Shown: positions 40,177 through 51,452, counted from the first letter of the stretch. The stretch: 64,000 nucleotides of DNA from Selaginella tamariscina (GCA_003024785.1 PUQB01000040.1:144978-208977); one strand, 5' to 3'. A program made the numbers and translations. Notes: a model not told the origin generated them from the letters alone.

Positions 40177-41480
40177 AATGGGTCATAAAGGTGTATTCCA
40201 ATTGTCGCCCAGTCTGGTATACGGTGTGTGGTCCAGAACAACCCATTGATCATGAAGGTCTCCTCCACTTTGACACCTTCTGATGTAGTCAACTCCTGAA
40301 CCCGGTCCCTCAACTGTCATTTTGAAGATCAGAGGCTGCTCCTCAGCACCATGCAGTTCCATCCCTGGAACATGTATGACGTGAATGAAAGGTATTGGCA
40401 ACTTTGTCTTCAGCTCCAGAAGACCCTCGTAACCCTCTCTAAAGTGTGTCTCCTTCTGTCTTGATCCAGTCCCGAGTCCTAAAGAAAAGGTCACGTCAGT
40501 GTGTAGAGATCTAAAGAAAAATACCTTCGATGGTTTGTTAGAGGTTCAAGTTTTGAGAGTAAACCAGTGTACGAGACTTCTCCTCTTCCTTGAAAAGTTC
40601 TTCAAAGATGAGCTCACGTGCAGCTTGAAACTCAATCACTCGTTGATTGGTTCGCGGACTGCTCTTTACCACGTTGCTGACACTAGATCTGGCACGCTGA
40701 ACGTTTGAAGCTGACACTGAGGGGCTGACTGGATGCTGATGAACACCTCTGAATGAACAACCTTGTAAAAGAAATGTCGTCTGGCAGAATGTAGTACACA
40801 TAAGCCGGACAAGTGTGCACTAGCAATGGCTCCTCTCCACAATGCTTACATTTCATGCCTTTACTTTGCCTACTCAGTTGTCTTTGCCTTCTCCACAGCA
40901 CCCTTGAAGTGACATTCATTTGCTTTCTTCTCAAAAGCCAAGTAGGGGCAGGTAGGATTGATGCATTTGAGATGTCCGACAGAACTAACTCGCGCCGGAA
41001 CATGCCAGTGTGTTGTGCTCGGGTGTGTCCAATGGTAGCAGCCATCCTTGCGATTCATCCCCAAGTACTTCTCTGTGCTTTCTTTCTTTGGAGGAAGTTC
41101 GTAAATGACATTTCCATTGTATATCTGGTAGTTCAGAGACTCGTTTAACTTCAGACGAACCAATGAGATCCTTCCCTATCCTACATTTGTCTGCTCTTAG
41201 AAGACACACCAGCATGGATTCACGCTCCTTTGTCCGCAACCTGAACAACGGGCCCTTTGCCGGGCACAATGTGTAAAAGAAAACTGGTTTGATGCATTGC
41301 CTTCTGGTAACAACTCCACATCTTCTCCAGAACTCGCAGAAATGACATCAATTGAACCACATGTATACTGAACCAACAAGGAATGTTGAAAGCAAAGTGA
41401 AGATCATGTTCAAACACAAAAGCATTTCCATCATCGACTGGGAAATCTTTGTCAATGCCTTCATAGGTAACTCTGGCCAT

Positions 41481-41785
41481 GACAACGCAAGGAGAAAGCT
41501 CGGTGGTTTAGGAAAGCAAAGCAAAAGATTAAACACTCTCTCGTTCGCCAAAAAAAATTATAATCGTTGATAATAAATGTGAATACACTTTTGTATATAA
41601 TTAATTCTACGCTGCCCAGCTCACAGTGTTCTTAATGTGTCCTCTCTAGTATCACCGATTTAATTTAATTATACCTTTTATGATTTGAAATATCTTCACC
41701 TTTACCAATTATTCACATATTTTAATATTAACCCTAAATATTAATGTCACATTTATTCCGTAGGGTTCACTGTTTTCATTGCGGC
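41481..41785. promoter_or_regulatory. Presumed bidirectional promoter region of M2
   Basis: About 300 bp between the minus-strand transposase start and the plus-strand leader beginning GGCTAGGGTTT. AT-rich, no ORF. TATATAA near 41595 is a possible TATA box. The same distance (about 230-270 bp) separates the equivalent parts in M1 and, after removing element C, in M3. Confidence 0.4.
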
Positions 41786-41939
41786 TAGGGTTTTTTGGTA
41801 GATAGGGTTTACTGTTTCCATTGCGGCTAGGGTTTTTTTCTATCTCAGATCTGATATCTGAAATCTCCTCCAAGGGGCTTGAGAGGAGCGGCCATCCATT
41901 TCGAGTCGATTCGTGCAGCGCCCAAGTAAATCAATCGAG

Positions 41940-42640
41940 ATTTCTGTGCCGATTTAGATTGTCGGCACCATCCTGCTCAGTCGGCGGCCACAAGGTTGTG
42001 CAATTTCTTTTTCTTTAATTTGCGGCTCAAATCCATATCACAATGTGTTTTTTTTATGCCAGAGTTGAAGGGTCTTCCCATTTGTGCCGTGTGAGAGAGA
42101 CGGCACCATCCTGGCTCAGTCGGCAGACACAAGGTCTATTCAATTTCTTTATTTTATGATTTGCGGCTAAATAATTTATTTTTCAGAGTTAAAGGGTCTT
42201 ATTTGTGCCGTGTGAGAGAGACGGCACCATCCTGAGTTAGTAGCCACAAGGTCTATTCAATTTCTTTATTTTATGATTTGCTCAAATATATCACAATTTT
42301 TTTTTTCCCAGATAAAGGGTCTTCCCATATGTGCCGACTGAGAGAGACGGCACCTTCCTGCTCAGTCGAGCCACAAGGTATTTTCAATTTCTTTATTTTT
42401 TGCTTTGCGGCTCAAGTATCCATATCACAATGTTTTTTTTTCAGAGTTAATGGGTCTTCCCATTTGTGCCGTCTGAGAGGGACGGCACCATCCTAGCTCA
42501 GTCACATACTTCTTACATTATCTCTTCAGTGCCATCTGAGAGGGTCGCACCAACCTGTCTCAGTCGGCAGGATTTGCTCTTCTACTTTCTGTGCCGACTA
42601 GAGGGTCGCACCATCTAGCTTGAGTCAGCCACAAGGTTAG
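41940..42640 (+). repeat. Leader array of hairpin units with splice-like borders
   Basis: About seven related units. Four are spaced 121-135 bp: hairpins at 42084-42106, 42205-42227, 42331-42353 and 42466-42488, after a first at 41946-41968. Each has the stem GTGCCGT/ACGGCAC or a variant, then ATCCTGGCTCAGTCGGC. Units begin after a T-rich tract plus CAG (ends near 42061, 42184, 42310, 42443) and end CACAAG|GT (near 42131, 42251, 42376), so each looks like a small exon of about 70 bp. Two later units are 62-63 bp apart. No coding potential. Confidence 0.75.
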
Positions 42641-43109
42641 TCATCTTTGATTTTTATTTTTCCTTTTGTCTCCTAATCAATTGACTTGTGTGTTTGCTTT
42701 CCAGAGTTTACAAAATGGTGAGAGCTTCAAAACGTCTATTAGAGACTGCGCCTGATGAAAGCCACGGGAAGAGAAGATATCGAAGCACAAGCAAGGAAAG
42801 AGAGGAGAACCATCTAATGTACCAAAGGAGGATCCTCCAGTGACTTAGTCTCAAGTAGTACCAGTTGAGCAAGAGCAGCCTCCATCAACCATCACAGATT
42901 TCCTAGAGAGCTTTTCGCAGTTGCCTCCTTCATCTGTTGAGGTTACAGTCCTGAACGAGCAAGTGCAGATGATAGAGGCAGTTGAAGTTAGCGAGGACAA
43001 CTTTGGAGGCAGTCAGAAAAAAGAGCCGCGGGAAAGCTGATCCAAAGGCAAGAAGGCAAAGAGCGATAAGGAGCCAAGGAGTTATACAGCATACCGGCCA
43101 GCCTGCATT

Positions 43110-43589
43110 TGGAGAGCTCAGCGAACCTGCTTGACAAAATTACTATTAAGGGACTTGGTGATCCTCCTGATGTGCCAATCTATAGAATGCATTCGAACGA
43201 GGTGGTTCACGAGTGAACCCAGGGGACTTGGACAGGCTGGTGTCATCGTTGAAGAAGGCTGTTATCTACGCAACACGGCCTTGTTCATTCTGTCCATCGG
43301 AGATCCACTCACTATGAGGAGCTATCGAGCTGTCGAAGGACACGGTTCAGTACGAGCAGCACCGGTCTTTCGAGCAAGCTCTTACTCAGCCGGAGTACAA
43401 AGTGGGCTTCAAGGCTCTCAAACCGAAGTTCAGCTGCTGGACGGGAACCATAGGCTACAGGCTTTGCAAAGCTCTACCGAGAGGATGCAGAGGACAACCA
43501 GTGATGGGCTATTTGCATTCGATCAGTTTCATTTCCACAGAGAACCTCGACAATCTTCAACTGGTTTCGATGTTCCAATCGATAAATAT
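43110..43589 (+). pseudogene. ParB/Srx-like segment
   Basis: In three frames separated by single-base shifts: VPIYRMHSNEVVHE, then VNPGDLDRLVSSLKKAVIYATRP, then VQLLDGNHRLQALQSSTERM. This is the order of a ParB N-terminal domain: a first strand with x-P-I/V-x-x-I, a P-x-x-L-x-x-L-x-x-S-I/L-K helix, and a D-G-N/E-x-R-x-x-A-x motif that binds nucleotide or nucleic acid. Identification by motif only; the spacing is plausible. Confidence 0.45.
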
Positions 43590-43645
43590 GTGAGTATTTT
43601 CTTTTCTTTTCATTAAGGGTCTAGACTTACAGTTTCATTGAACAG
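43590..43645 (+). other. 56-bp intron
   Basis: AAATAT|GTGAGTATT to CATTGAACAG|ATC; joins two open frames of the ParB-like gene. Confidence 0.65.
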
Positions 43646-43850
43646 ATCTTCAGCAACATCTATGGAAACAACGCTACCACATATTCTCCTCGCTATAAAG
43701 GCGGTCTGCACTAGTACTGAAGGAACTCAGAAAATCCTCGAGTCACTCACGGAGGTTGATCGTCTTGAGGTGCGGAAGTGGAAGGAGAGTGCAACAGGAA
43801 AGGCTTGGCATCCTCTTCCGAACCTGATCTGCGCAAAGATCCTTTTCAAG

Positions 43851-43904
43851 GTAACCTTCGATTTGATTGATAGGAAAGAAGTTTTTAACTTATTCTATGT
43901 GCAG
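43851..43904 (+). other. 54-bp intron
   Basis: TTTCAAG|GTAACC to CTATGTGCAG|AACGAG. Confidence 0.65.
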
Positions 43905-44490
43905 AACGAGATCGACGATGATCTCGACAAGCAGTCACTGTGCTAAAGGCAATCCACATCTTGAGCTGAACCTGAAGCAGCTAGTGTACAAGAAGCATGA
44001 CAAGCGTATGCACAAGTTCCTCTCTATCATAGACCCAGAGTTGGGGGAGGAGTGGTTCCAGAAGGTGACGAACATCTCTCATAAGCAGTGTCGCTGGATG
44101 GGCATTGAGAAGCTGTACGCGATGTCAAAGCAAAGATTTCAAACATGCTGCGACTCCAATACTTGAACAAGCTCACCGTCTCGAATCCAAGGCAGAACAA
44201 CAGACACTTGGGCTACTAGGCATGCAGGACAAAGAGTGGATCAAGTGGTTCACCTTGGACTTATATTGGAAGGCTGTGCGCGAGGAAGCCATTCAGATCC
44301 TTAAGGGATTGCGAGAGGATGGTGAAGAAGTTGGAATGGATGTCGACTTCATGAGCTGGTTTGACGAGATGCGAACTCGGAGCAAGTGCCTGGTCTTTCA
44401 GCCCTTCCATGACTGCATACGGTTCACTTATTTGATGGAGCCGAATGAGTTTCTGGAGCGTGAGGAGTCTGCGCGTCGGATGATATGGAG

Positions 44491-44536
44491 GTAAGCTTTC
44501 ATTCCAGCATTGCTACTGACTAACTTTGTGTTACAG
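44491..44536 (+). other. 46-bp intron
   Basis: TATGGAG|GTAAGC to TGTGTTACAG|GTTC. Confidence 0.7.
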
Positions 44537-45202
44537 GTTCATACTAACGAAGAAAATGGCACCGTCTCAGATGATGAAGCTGTGGACAATCATACAAGTG
44601 AGCCTCACATGTGGTCGAAGAGCAGAGGAGCTCTAACACCATTCGAACGGAGCATGTTCCATTTTGGCTCGACTGTCCATCGCAGCAGCCACCAGCTTGG
44701 GAGAGCTCACTATTCGACGTGCATGCAATGATCTTCCAGCAATTGTTTGGGAGCTGAACGAAGTAGAGGCTATCAAGAAGAGCAAGATGAAGAAGACGGT
44801 GCGTAAGACAACTACACCTGCAAAGGGATTGGGAGCGGGACCAAGCTCTTCTACAGCATCTCCGCCGCAATCGACTTTACAATCAATGAGGTGCAGCCAC
44901 TTGTAGCTGGTTTGGACATCAAGGACGACCTGATGACCTTCATCCCGACACTAGTGCATCCCGTGGATCCTACGACCTGGCTTGTGCGATATGGAGGAGA
45001 TGAGCAGGTCTTTCTTCGAGCCAGGTGCTTCCCAGACAGAGGTGTACACCAAGCTCTGACAATAGGTTGACAAACTACATACGGCTGAGTCACAAACGAT
45101 GTTCCAAGAAGTGGTAGGTGAATACGGCTTCAACCTCATCATCCTCGACTTGCCCAATGAGCTTGTATATGGAGGTGCTATTAATTATGATATGTACATC
45201 TA

Positions 45203-46690
45203 TGCAAGTTGTAACTAAAATTGGCATGGCTATAGTCCCATTTCCTAATAATTAACAATTTTAACTATTTAATCAGTATTTTCTAATATTAAAGAAATAC
45301 TTTTTAGAATATATGTTTGAAAACAGAATATTCTTTAGAATATTCTATTTTGTAATTGACTCTTTAATAAATTATAGCATTCATTGAACAAAAATTAATA
45401 ACAATATAAAAGTAGAAGGTATTAAATTATATAATATATTATATTTAAGATTGTATAGGCCTAATATAACAATTAAGAAAGAGCATATGTCAGAGTTTTT
45501 ACCTGGTGCCACAAAGGCGGCTTGCCAGGTGCCAACCCTGGAATCCCCTCTCTGGAAACCCCACGGAATCTGGTAAAATAACCCATATTAGGAACCCAAG
45601 CATTAGGAACTCCAACCCCTAACTAACTAAGCCCACGAACGAGACTCACCTTGTGGATCAGGATACACGGACTAGCCGAGCTTTAGGTGTCGTTCCTAGC
45701 TTGGCGTGGTTGAGGCGGCCGGAGCAAGGCCTCAACCACTAGTTCTGCGGAACGTGAACTCGGGCAATGTCTTTGAGCTTCCGGACAGGTTTTCGGACCA
45801 AGGAATCTGACTAACTCCTTGGAAGTGACGTGCCCCTATCTCAAAGGCAAGATCCTGCCAACGATAAGGATAGCCTAACCCTAGGGTGGGTTGTACCCCT
45901 GTCGTGTGGAAGTTTGGGCGGCACAACGAAGGGTTGCACCTTGACGACACAAGCTTAGCTTGCACCGGTAGGAGTTAACGAGCTCTCTTTTGAACCCAGG
46001 AAGCCTCACTACATATACTCTACCTTATTTATGTGACGGACCCCCCCCCCTGTTTACCTAAATGAGTAAGTGGGCTGGCACGGAAATGCCAGCCCTTAGA
46101 GAAACTGGTTGTCCTAACCTAACCCTAAACCTAACCCCTAGGGGGGGGTATTAGGGCGTGGGGTTAGGGCAACCCTAGGGTTAGGTCAACCCTAGGAGTG
46201 TCCCTAACCCTTATTTTGACAAGCTATACTTTATAACCTAGAACGTCAAACCGGGGGAGAGTTTCTAGAAGGTAAGTTCTAGCTTCGCCTAGAGTTTCCT
46301 GCAAATACCTAATGACACCCGGCCGGACCATCACTAGATACCCAAGTGCACTAAACGGGCCTGTTTCCTACTACATCTAGGGTTCGTCACACAACTCGGT
46401 AAGTAACAACAGTCAAACCCCAAAGTAAAGGGTCCAGTCATAGTAAAAACTATGACAGCATAAGAAATACATTATATAAATATTGATGTTGTTATTAAAA
46501 TATTAATATTTAAATATAACATTATTAATTAAAAATTTGTAGTAATAATAAATAATATAATATACAAAATCCTATAATAATATAGTCAATCTTCCATATC
46601 GTTTTATAAATTTATATAGTTAAGTAAACAATTTGGTATTATTATTAAAGAGTTTATAATAATTATGAATATTAAATATACGATGTGTAC
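45203..46690. repeat. A2 left TIR (interrupted by solo LTR)
   Basis: Inverse of 49690-50194 over its whole length; the C solo LTR at 45488-46457 splits it. Confidence 0.85.
45488..46457. mobile_element. Solo LTR of element C (970 bp)
   Basis: TGTCAGAG...CTATGACA flanked by the 5-bp target duplication GCATA (45483-45487 and 46458-46462). About 95% similar by eye to the LTRs at 57033-57995 and 62451-63389. It contains a block of TAACCCTAAACC / GGGTTAGGG words (46115-46210). Confidence 0.95.
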
Positions 46691-47951
46691 AAAAGAAACA
46701 TTGAATTAAATTAGAAATAATATTAATATACACATTATGAATATATTTTAAATTATATATAATAATATATCATTTTATCTAATATATAGTCATATATAGT
46801 TTTAATAATATATATTAATTTAATATTGATAATAAGGTTTAACATTGGAATATTCTTGAAATAATAAGAAATTAATTGAAAAAATCCTATTAATATAAAG
46901 AAATGTAGATTAATTACTTGAATAATTAAGAAAATAATATTAATAACACACTATGAACATATTTTAAATTATACATAATAATATATCATTTTATCTAATA
47001 TATAGTCATATATAGTTTTAATAATACATATTGATTTAATATTGATAATAAGGTTTAACATTGAAATATTCTTGAAATAATAAAGAAATAATTGAGAAAA
47101 TCCCATTTAATATAAACAAAATGTAGAATAATTATTGAAATAATTAAGAATATATACTAATTTAATTATGATAATCAGGTTTAGTATTGGAATATTCTTG
47201 GAATAATAAGAAAATAATAAAGAATATCTTATTAATATAAAGAAATATAAATTAATTACTCGAATATTTAAGAAAATAATATTAATAAACACACTATGAA
47301 TATAATTTAAATACATAATAATATATCAATTTATTTATTGTATAAGTATATATATTTATAATATATATTTAATAATATATACTAGAATATTAAGAATGTA
47401 AAATAATTACTAAAATTTCGTAATATTAAACAGCTTAAATCACTTGCTAATGTTAAATACATTAAATGCAATTTATAAAAATTATTGGAATTAAAGAATA
47501 TATATATCAAAGTGTCAGTTATTTGTGTCAACTCATATTAAATTTTATTATCTTTTCTTTTCAAAAATTTGAAATTCTGACATAAGTATTATCGAACTGA
47601 CATGTAAATTTAAAATGTATTTTATTTTCCATTCAAATTCAGATTTGATTCTTTCTCCAGCAAGCGTTTCTTTATTTTTGTAATTTTCTCTCTTCAAATC
47701 TTCTTTTTTCTTAATAGTGATCACTTTAGGAGTGACACTAAATTGGGTGTTATTATTTATAAGAAAGCAAAGCGCCTTCAATGCTGTTTACAAGTAAGTA
47801 TTATGAATAAATTTAGAAATACTTATAAAAATTCATTCTCTTACATTCTCTCTAAAAATTAAAATTTAGGGGTTTAGGAATCCATTAGGATTACATTATA
47901 TTTTGTTAGGGATTTATCCTGTTTACACATTCTTTTTACTTAATATTCTCG
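46691..47951. other. AT-rich subterminal region of A2
   Basis: More than 80% A+T, with direct repeats (46740-46870 repeats at 46960-47090 and partly at 47290-47400: TATAATAATATATCATTTTATCTAATATATAGTC pieces). No convincing gene; the minus-strand frame at 47548-47781 is lysine/isoleucine-rich and composition-driven. Confidence 0.6.
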
Positions 47952-48416
47952 GTTAGCCGGGCAGCGGAATTAATGCGGTCAATTCTTTTTTGCCTCTTAG
48001 AAGAGCTGGTGGGATTAATCCCCCCCACAACTCTTTGAAACATGAAAGCCGTGGCGGGATTAATCCGACCAATGCTTCTCCGTCTTTTAGAAATGGCGAT
48101 GGGATTAATCCCGTCAACAACTCTCTGAAATGATGAAGAATTAAAGAATTTATTAGAAAAAGTTGATTAATTCTGCCCACCATTTTAGGAGGCAGAGAAA
48201 GGGTAGCGAGATTAATCTCGTCACCACTTCCATGTTTTAAAAATTTGTAGGCATGATTTATCCCGCTGACCAGTTTAGGAGGCATGGAAGCATTGGCGGG
48301 ATTAATCCCGCCACCCCTCGAGATCTCTCTGAAATCATAACTTTGAAGAGAGTTGTGGGTGGGATTAATCTCGCCATCTATTCCCGTCGGTGAGAGTTGT
48401 GGGCAGGATTAATCCC
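47952..48416. repeat. Second array of ATTAAT-centred palindromes (about 10)
   Basis: Copies near 48006, 48052, 48097, 48164, 48206, 48251, 48295, 48357 and 48402. Same order and spacers as 5221-5640 of A1. Arms have changed in pairs, for example GCGAG-ATTAAT-CTCGT (48206) and GATGGG-ATTAAT-CCCGTC (48097). Confidence 0.85.
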
Positions 48417-48420
48417 GCAG

Positions 48421-49680
48421 CTTCTCAGTGGAGGGATCTAGCTCAAATAAGGTACATGTGTCCTCAACATTAAATAAGCTCCTCGTCATTTGCTTTTACA
48501 GATGGATAATTATGCAGGCGAGAACAAAAATAAATAAATCATTTTAGTTAAGGGTTTCTCAAGCTCATACTTTATTTTCTAGATATGTACTAGCATACTT
48601 GTCAATGCTTGTTGCTAAAGGTGTGTTTGAGACAATCACGCTTAGTTTCCTTATGGTTAGTCACACTCATGAAGATATTGATGCGTTCTTCAGCAAGGTC
48701 TCCAACAAGTGCACTTACCTTACTGCATATGATGGATCTTTTTGAAAATTGCATCTCCAAAAAAAGTTGTGCTTTGCTTGTGACTGAGGTGCCAGACTTC
48801 AAAAAGTTTCTCAAGGAGTATATAAAAAAGGGGAGCGATTCTTTAGTTGGGCACCTTGTGCCACTATAATTCTTTTTCTCTATAAGAGATGGTATACCTA
48901 TTATGCAATACAAGTTATGGCCATCAGAGTAGGAGTGGTTACCGAAAGAGGGCTTAATGCTCTTCAAAAGTGAAAAGGATGGAAAGCCACTTCTCCCTGA
49001 AGGACAACCAAACCCTATTCCATTGAGTGCCCAGCTCAAGGAACAAGAGGTTATTATTGATGGCATTAAAAAATGTGGCATGGGTTCAAAAATCGATGTC
49101 AAAGAATTCTGATAATGCAACTAATTACTCAGAACTATATAAGCATGTGATCAACTATTGGGAAACTGTCGTTCGAGAGTTAAAAGGGTTTACTATCACA
49201 AGTACAGAATTACAACACCTTTTTGGCCTAAAACAAGGCGGCGAGAGGAGATTGAAATGACATAATGAGCACAGACGATATATAAGTCAGTAGTGATGTG
49301 GAAGTGCAAACCCCACACTTTGTTGGACAAAGAAACCAAAAACCTAAAGCATACTTTAATTGCTGCAAGGATCTTCAAAAAGATTATGGTCCTTAGATGC
49401 GTCATATAATCAGCCTATTTAGATGGGTCAAATTATCGACACACCTGAAGTAATCACAAAAATAGTATGGTTAAGGTTGTATGGTTCAAACCACAAAAAA
49501 GGCGACATGAGAAGGAGAGCAAAAAATATAATGAATGCCTAAAGAAAAGATGGTCTCCCAATCAAAAAGACCCAGCATATTTTATAGATGTTAAATCCAT
49601 TTGATATGGATAGATGTTAAGAAGTGTTAATAAAGTCACGATTAACAAAACTGTAAGAGAATATATATTTTTTGAAGTTT
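48421..49680 (+). pseudogene. A2 transposase remnant (3' third)
   Basis: Starts at GTGGAGGGATCTAGCTC, equal to 7827 in A1. It retains MDNYAGENKN at 48502-48531 (the D-N-x(5)-N-K-N block lost in A1), then after a non-functional intron YVLAYLSMLVAKGVFETITLSFLMVSHTHEDIDAFFSKVSN, PDFKKFLKEYIKKG and C-terminal pieces to about 49670. The second residue of the V-G-H-T-H motif is Ser instead of Gly. Stops throughout. Confidence 0.75.
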
Positions 49681-49689
49681 AAAGCAATT

Positions 49690-50194
49690 ACAAAATTATA
49701 AAATATAGTATATTTAATATTCATAATTATAATAAACTCTTTAATAATAGTACCAAATTGTTTACTTAACTATATATTTGTAAAAAAATATGAAAATTGA
49801 CTATATAAGATTTTGTATTTATATATATATATATTATTACTAGTAAAAAATTTTAATTAATGTTATATTTAAATATTAATATTTTAATAACAATATCAAT
49901 ATTTATATAATGTAGCTCTTTAATAATTTTTATATTAGGCCCATACATCTTAAATATAATATATTATATAATTTAATACCTTCTACTTTTATAATGTTAT
50001 TAATTTTGGTCCATGAATGCTATAATTTATTAAAGGGTCTATTACAAAATAGAATATTCTAAAGAATATTCTGTCTTCAAACATATATTTTAAAGGATAT
50101 TCCTTTAATATTATAAAATGTTAATTAAATAACTAAAATTGTTAATTATCAAGAAATGGGACTATAGACATGCCCATTTTAGTTACAACATGCA
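49690..50194. repeat. A2 right TIR
   Basis: Inverse of the left TIR; equals 9062-9491 of A1. Confidence 0.85.
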
Positions 50195-51309
50195 TTAATG
50201 GCCAAGGGACTTAAAACAATACTTTTATTCTAGCTATTTATTTAGCCTACTAGTATTGATATTAAGTATATAATATAATTAAAATAAGGGGATAAACAAA
50301 TAATTGTTCTTTTTTCAATTTGATTAAAGTTGCTTTAAATAATTATAGAAAATCTTATTGCATTCGGAATGATGTTTTAAATGATTTGACTATGGTATAA
50401 CTATGAACTAAGCTATAAACGATATCCTACTATAGGGTATATAGTGTGAAGGGGAGAGCTATTTTGTACATTGACCTTCATGTCATTGTCACAACCATAC
50501 AATTTTTTTGTTATTAATAGAAAATCTTGTCTTTGACACCAATACATGCTCATGGCTTAAAATTGTATTACACAATTATATTAAAGTGTTGTACATAATT
50601 TGCAAATGTCTTTGTATTCATGATGGTTAATGACCCTAGAAAGTTGCGAATTCGAATCTTGTTTGAGTTATGAATCAACTTTTTGTTAAAAAGAATCAAA
50701 TTGAGAGCTTTATGGGGTAGGATGGTGAATGCCCCATAAGATTGTAAGGCCTCATAAAACTGTAAGTTTAATTTCTCTTAATAAAAGGTTAGTGCATCCC
50801 CAAACAAGATTTTAACTTGCGGCATAGATGATGGTGTATGGCCTCAAAAGGTTGTCCTTTTTAGTAACATGTTGGTGCATGAACTTAGTTAAACCAAGGA
50901 AATGCATATAAAAGTATCGAAAATAGACTTTATCGTAATGCTTAAAACCATTTTATTTTGATGGTGCTAAAAACCATGTTATTGAATATCATTCTCTTGT
51001 GGCTTGCCGAAATCTCTTTTGCCGACACAAGTGTGTGTAAGTGCTGGTTGTTGATCCTTCTTTTCACATACAATATAATTCTATAATATGTTGAAAAAGC
51101 ATGAAATAATTCAAATGGTATTCTTAGATGATAATATATTCATATGTTTAACATTGTTAAATATGGTATAATGTGATAAACTAAAGTAAAATCCATATGT
51201 CCCAAGGCATGTGCGTGTGGCCATGTATAATAATGACTTTACCATAATAAGGCTCATTTGGTTGCATAATATACCACATAGAAGAGGCAATTATATTCGT
51301 TCAATATAA
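50195..51309. other. AT-rich DNA without recognised features
   Basis: No gene, LTR pair or array seen. 50700-50900 has loosely repeated phrases (TAATGACCC..AAGTTG, GGTGAATGCCCC..AAGATTGTAAGGCCTC, GTATGGCCTCAAAAGGTTG) of the kind left by old repeats. GCCGAAATC / TTGCCGACAC at 51007-51030 resembles the GCCGAC words of the M elements. Confidence 0.5.
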
Positions 51310-51446
51310 GTCATATATGTTCTTTTTGGTTTTTGTTTCATTCGTTAAATTTCATATTCTTATTTTTATAATTCTCTATTGAATACAATTTTTCTTTTTC
51401 TTTACTGTTATTTTTTCATTTTCAATCGCCCTTGACAAGGTCATCA
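51310..51446 (+). repeat. G-family LTR 3' part
   Basis: Matches 51790-51926 (GTTTCATT..., TATTCTTATTT, AATTCTCTATT, TTTTCAATCRCCCTTG). It directly precedes the complete LTR, giving an LTR-LTR tandem. Confidence 0.65.
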
Positions 51447-51452
51447 CAATAG

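Larger units (their letters stand above)
38489..41480 (-). pseudogene. M2: MULE-like transposase with SWIM zinc finger
   Basis: Minus strand, start at 41480: MARVTYEGIDKDFPVDDGNAFVFEHDLHFAFNIP, then a Cys/His-rich part (CKHCGEEPLLVHTC near 40850; CYHWTHPSTTHWHVP near 41030) that may bind DNA. The catalytic region (40012-39900) has FAGFMSDEAGAIWIALCQVF and SCLFHFMQSVRQVTKKW, the D...A...C-x-F-H pattern of MULE/FAR1-type transposases. Then ESFWEGRASNIRALKTWLSWWIRHEDH, a linker, and at the C terminus a SWIM finger (CSC...CVH). At least two introns are visible (40117-40176; about 40480-40527). A few frameshifts remain, but this is the best copy of three. It would cut and join element ends in the nucleus. 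Confidence 0.75.
42715..45190 (+). pseudogene. M2 second gene, with ParB/Srx-like motif
   Basis: Starts MVRASKRLLETAPDESHGKRRYR, a basic, possibly nuclear-targeting end, ten bases after a splice acceptor (TTTCCAG). A low-complexity region (PSTITDFLESFSQLPPSSVEVTVLNEQVQMIEAVEVSEDN) follows, then a ParB-like region (43110-43589), helical parts (EVDRLEVRKWKESATGKAWHPLPNLICAKILFK; EWIKWFTLDLYWKAVREEAIQILKGLREDGEEVGMDVDFMSWFDEM) and a Lys/Thr/Ser-rich stretch. The 3' end (VVGEYGFNLIILDLPNEL, about 45115-45160) is cut by A2. Three short introns are visible. Several frameshifts. Function unknown; a DNA-binding partner of the transposase is a guess. Confidence 0.6.
45203..50194. mobile_element. Element A2: internally deleted A transposon with long TIRs
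   Basis: Starts TGCAAGTTGTAACTAAAA and ends with the inverse, TTTTAGTTACAACATGCA. Inverted repeats of about 500 bp (left 45203-46690 without the solo LTR; right 49690-50194) are nearly identical. Between them lie AT-rich DNA, a palindrome array (47952-48416) and the last third of the transposase gene. Compared with A1, the 5' two thirds of the gene are missing, with the junction at about 48425. It splits the end of the ParB-like gene. No clear target duplication was seen. Confidence 0.8.

Noticed and set aside
41940-42640. CRISPR-like array (regular repeats of about 125 bp)
   Set aside because: The DNA is eukaryotic, the repeats are long and imperfect, spacers are similar to each other, and no cas genes are present.
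46115-46210. Interstitial telomere or chromosome end
   Set aside because: The CCCTAAA-like words are degenerate, under 100 bp, in both orientations, and recur at the same place in all three C LTRs, so they belong to the LTR.
47107-47781. Minus-strand ORFs in AT-rich DNA (47107-47316, 47548-47781)
   Set aside because: Composition-driven Ile/Asn/Lys/Tyr-rich frames without conserved counterpart in A1 and without recognisable motifs.
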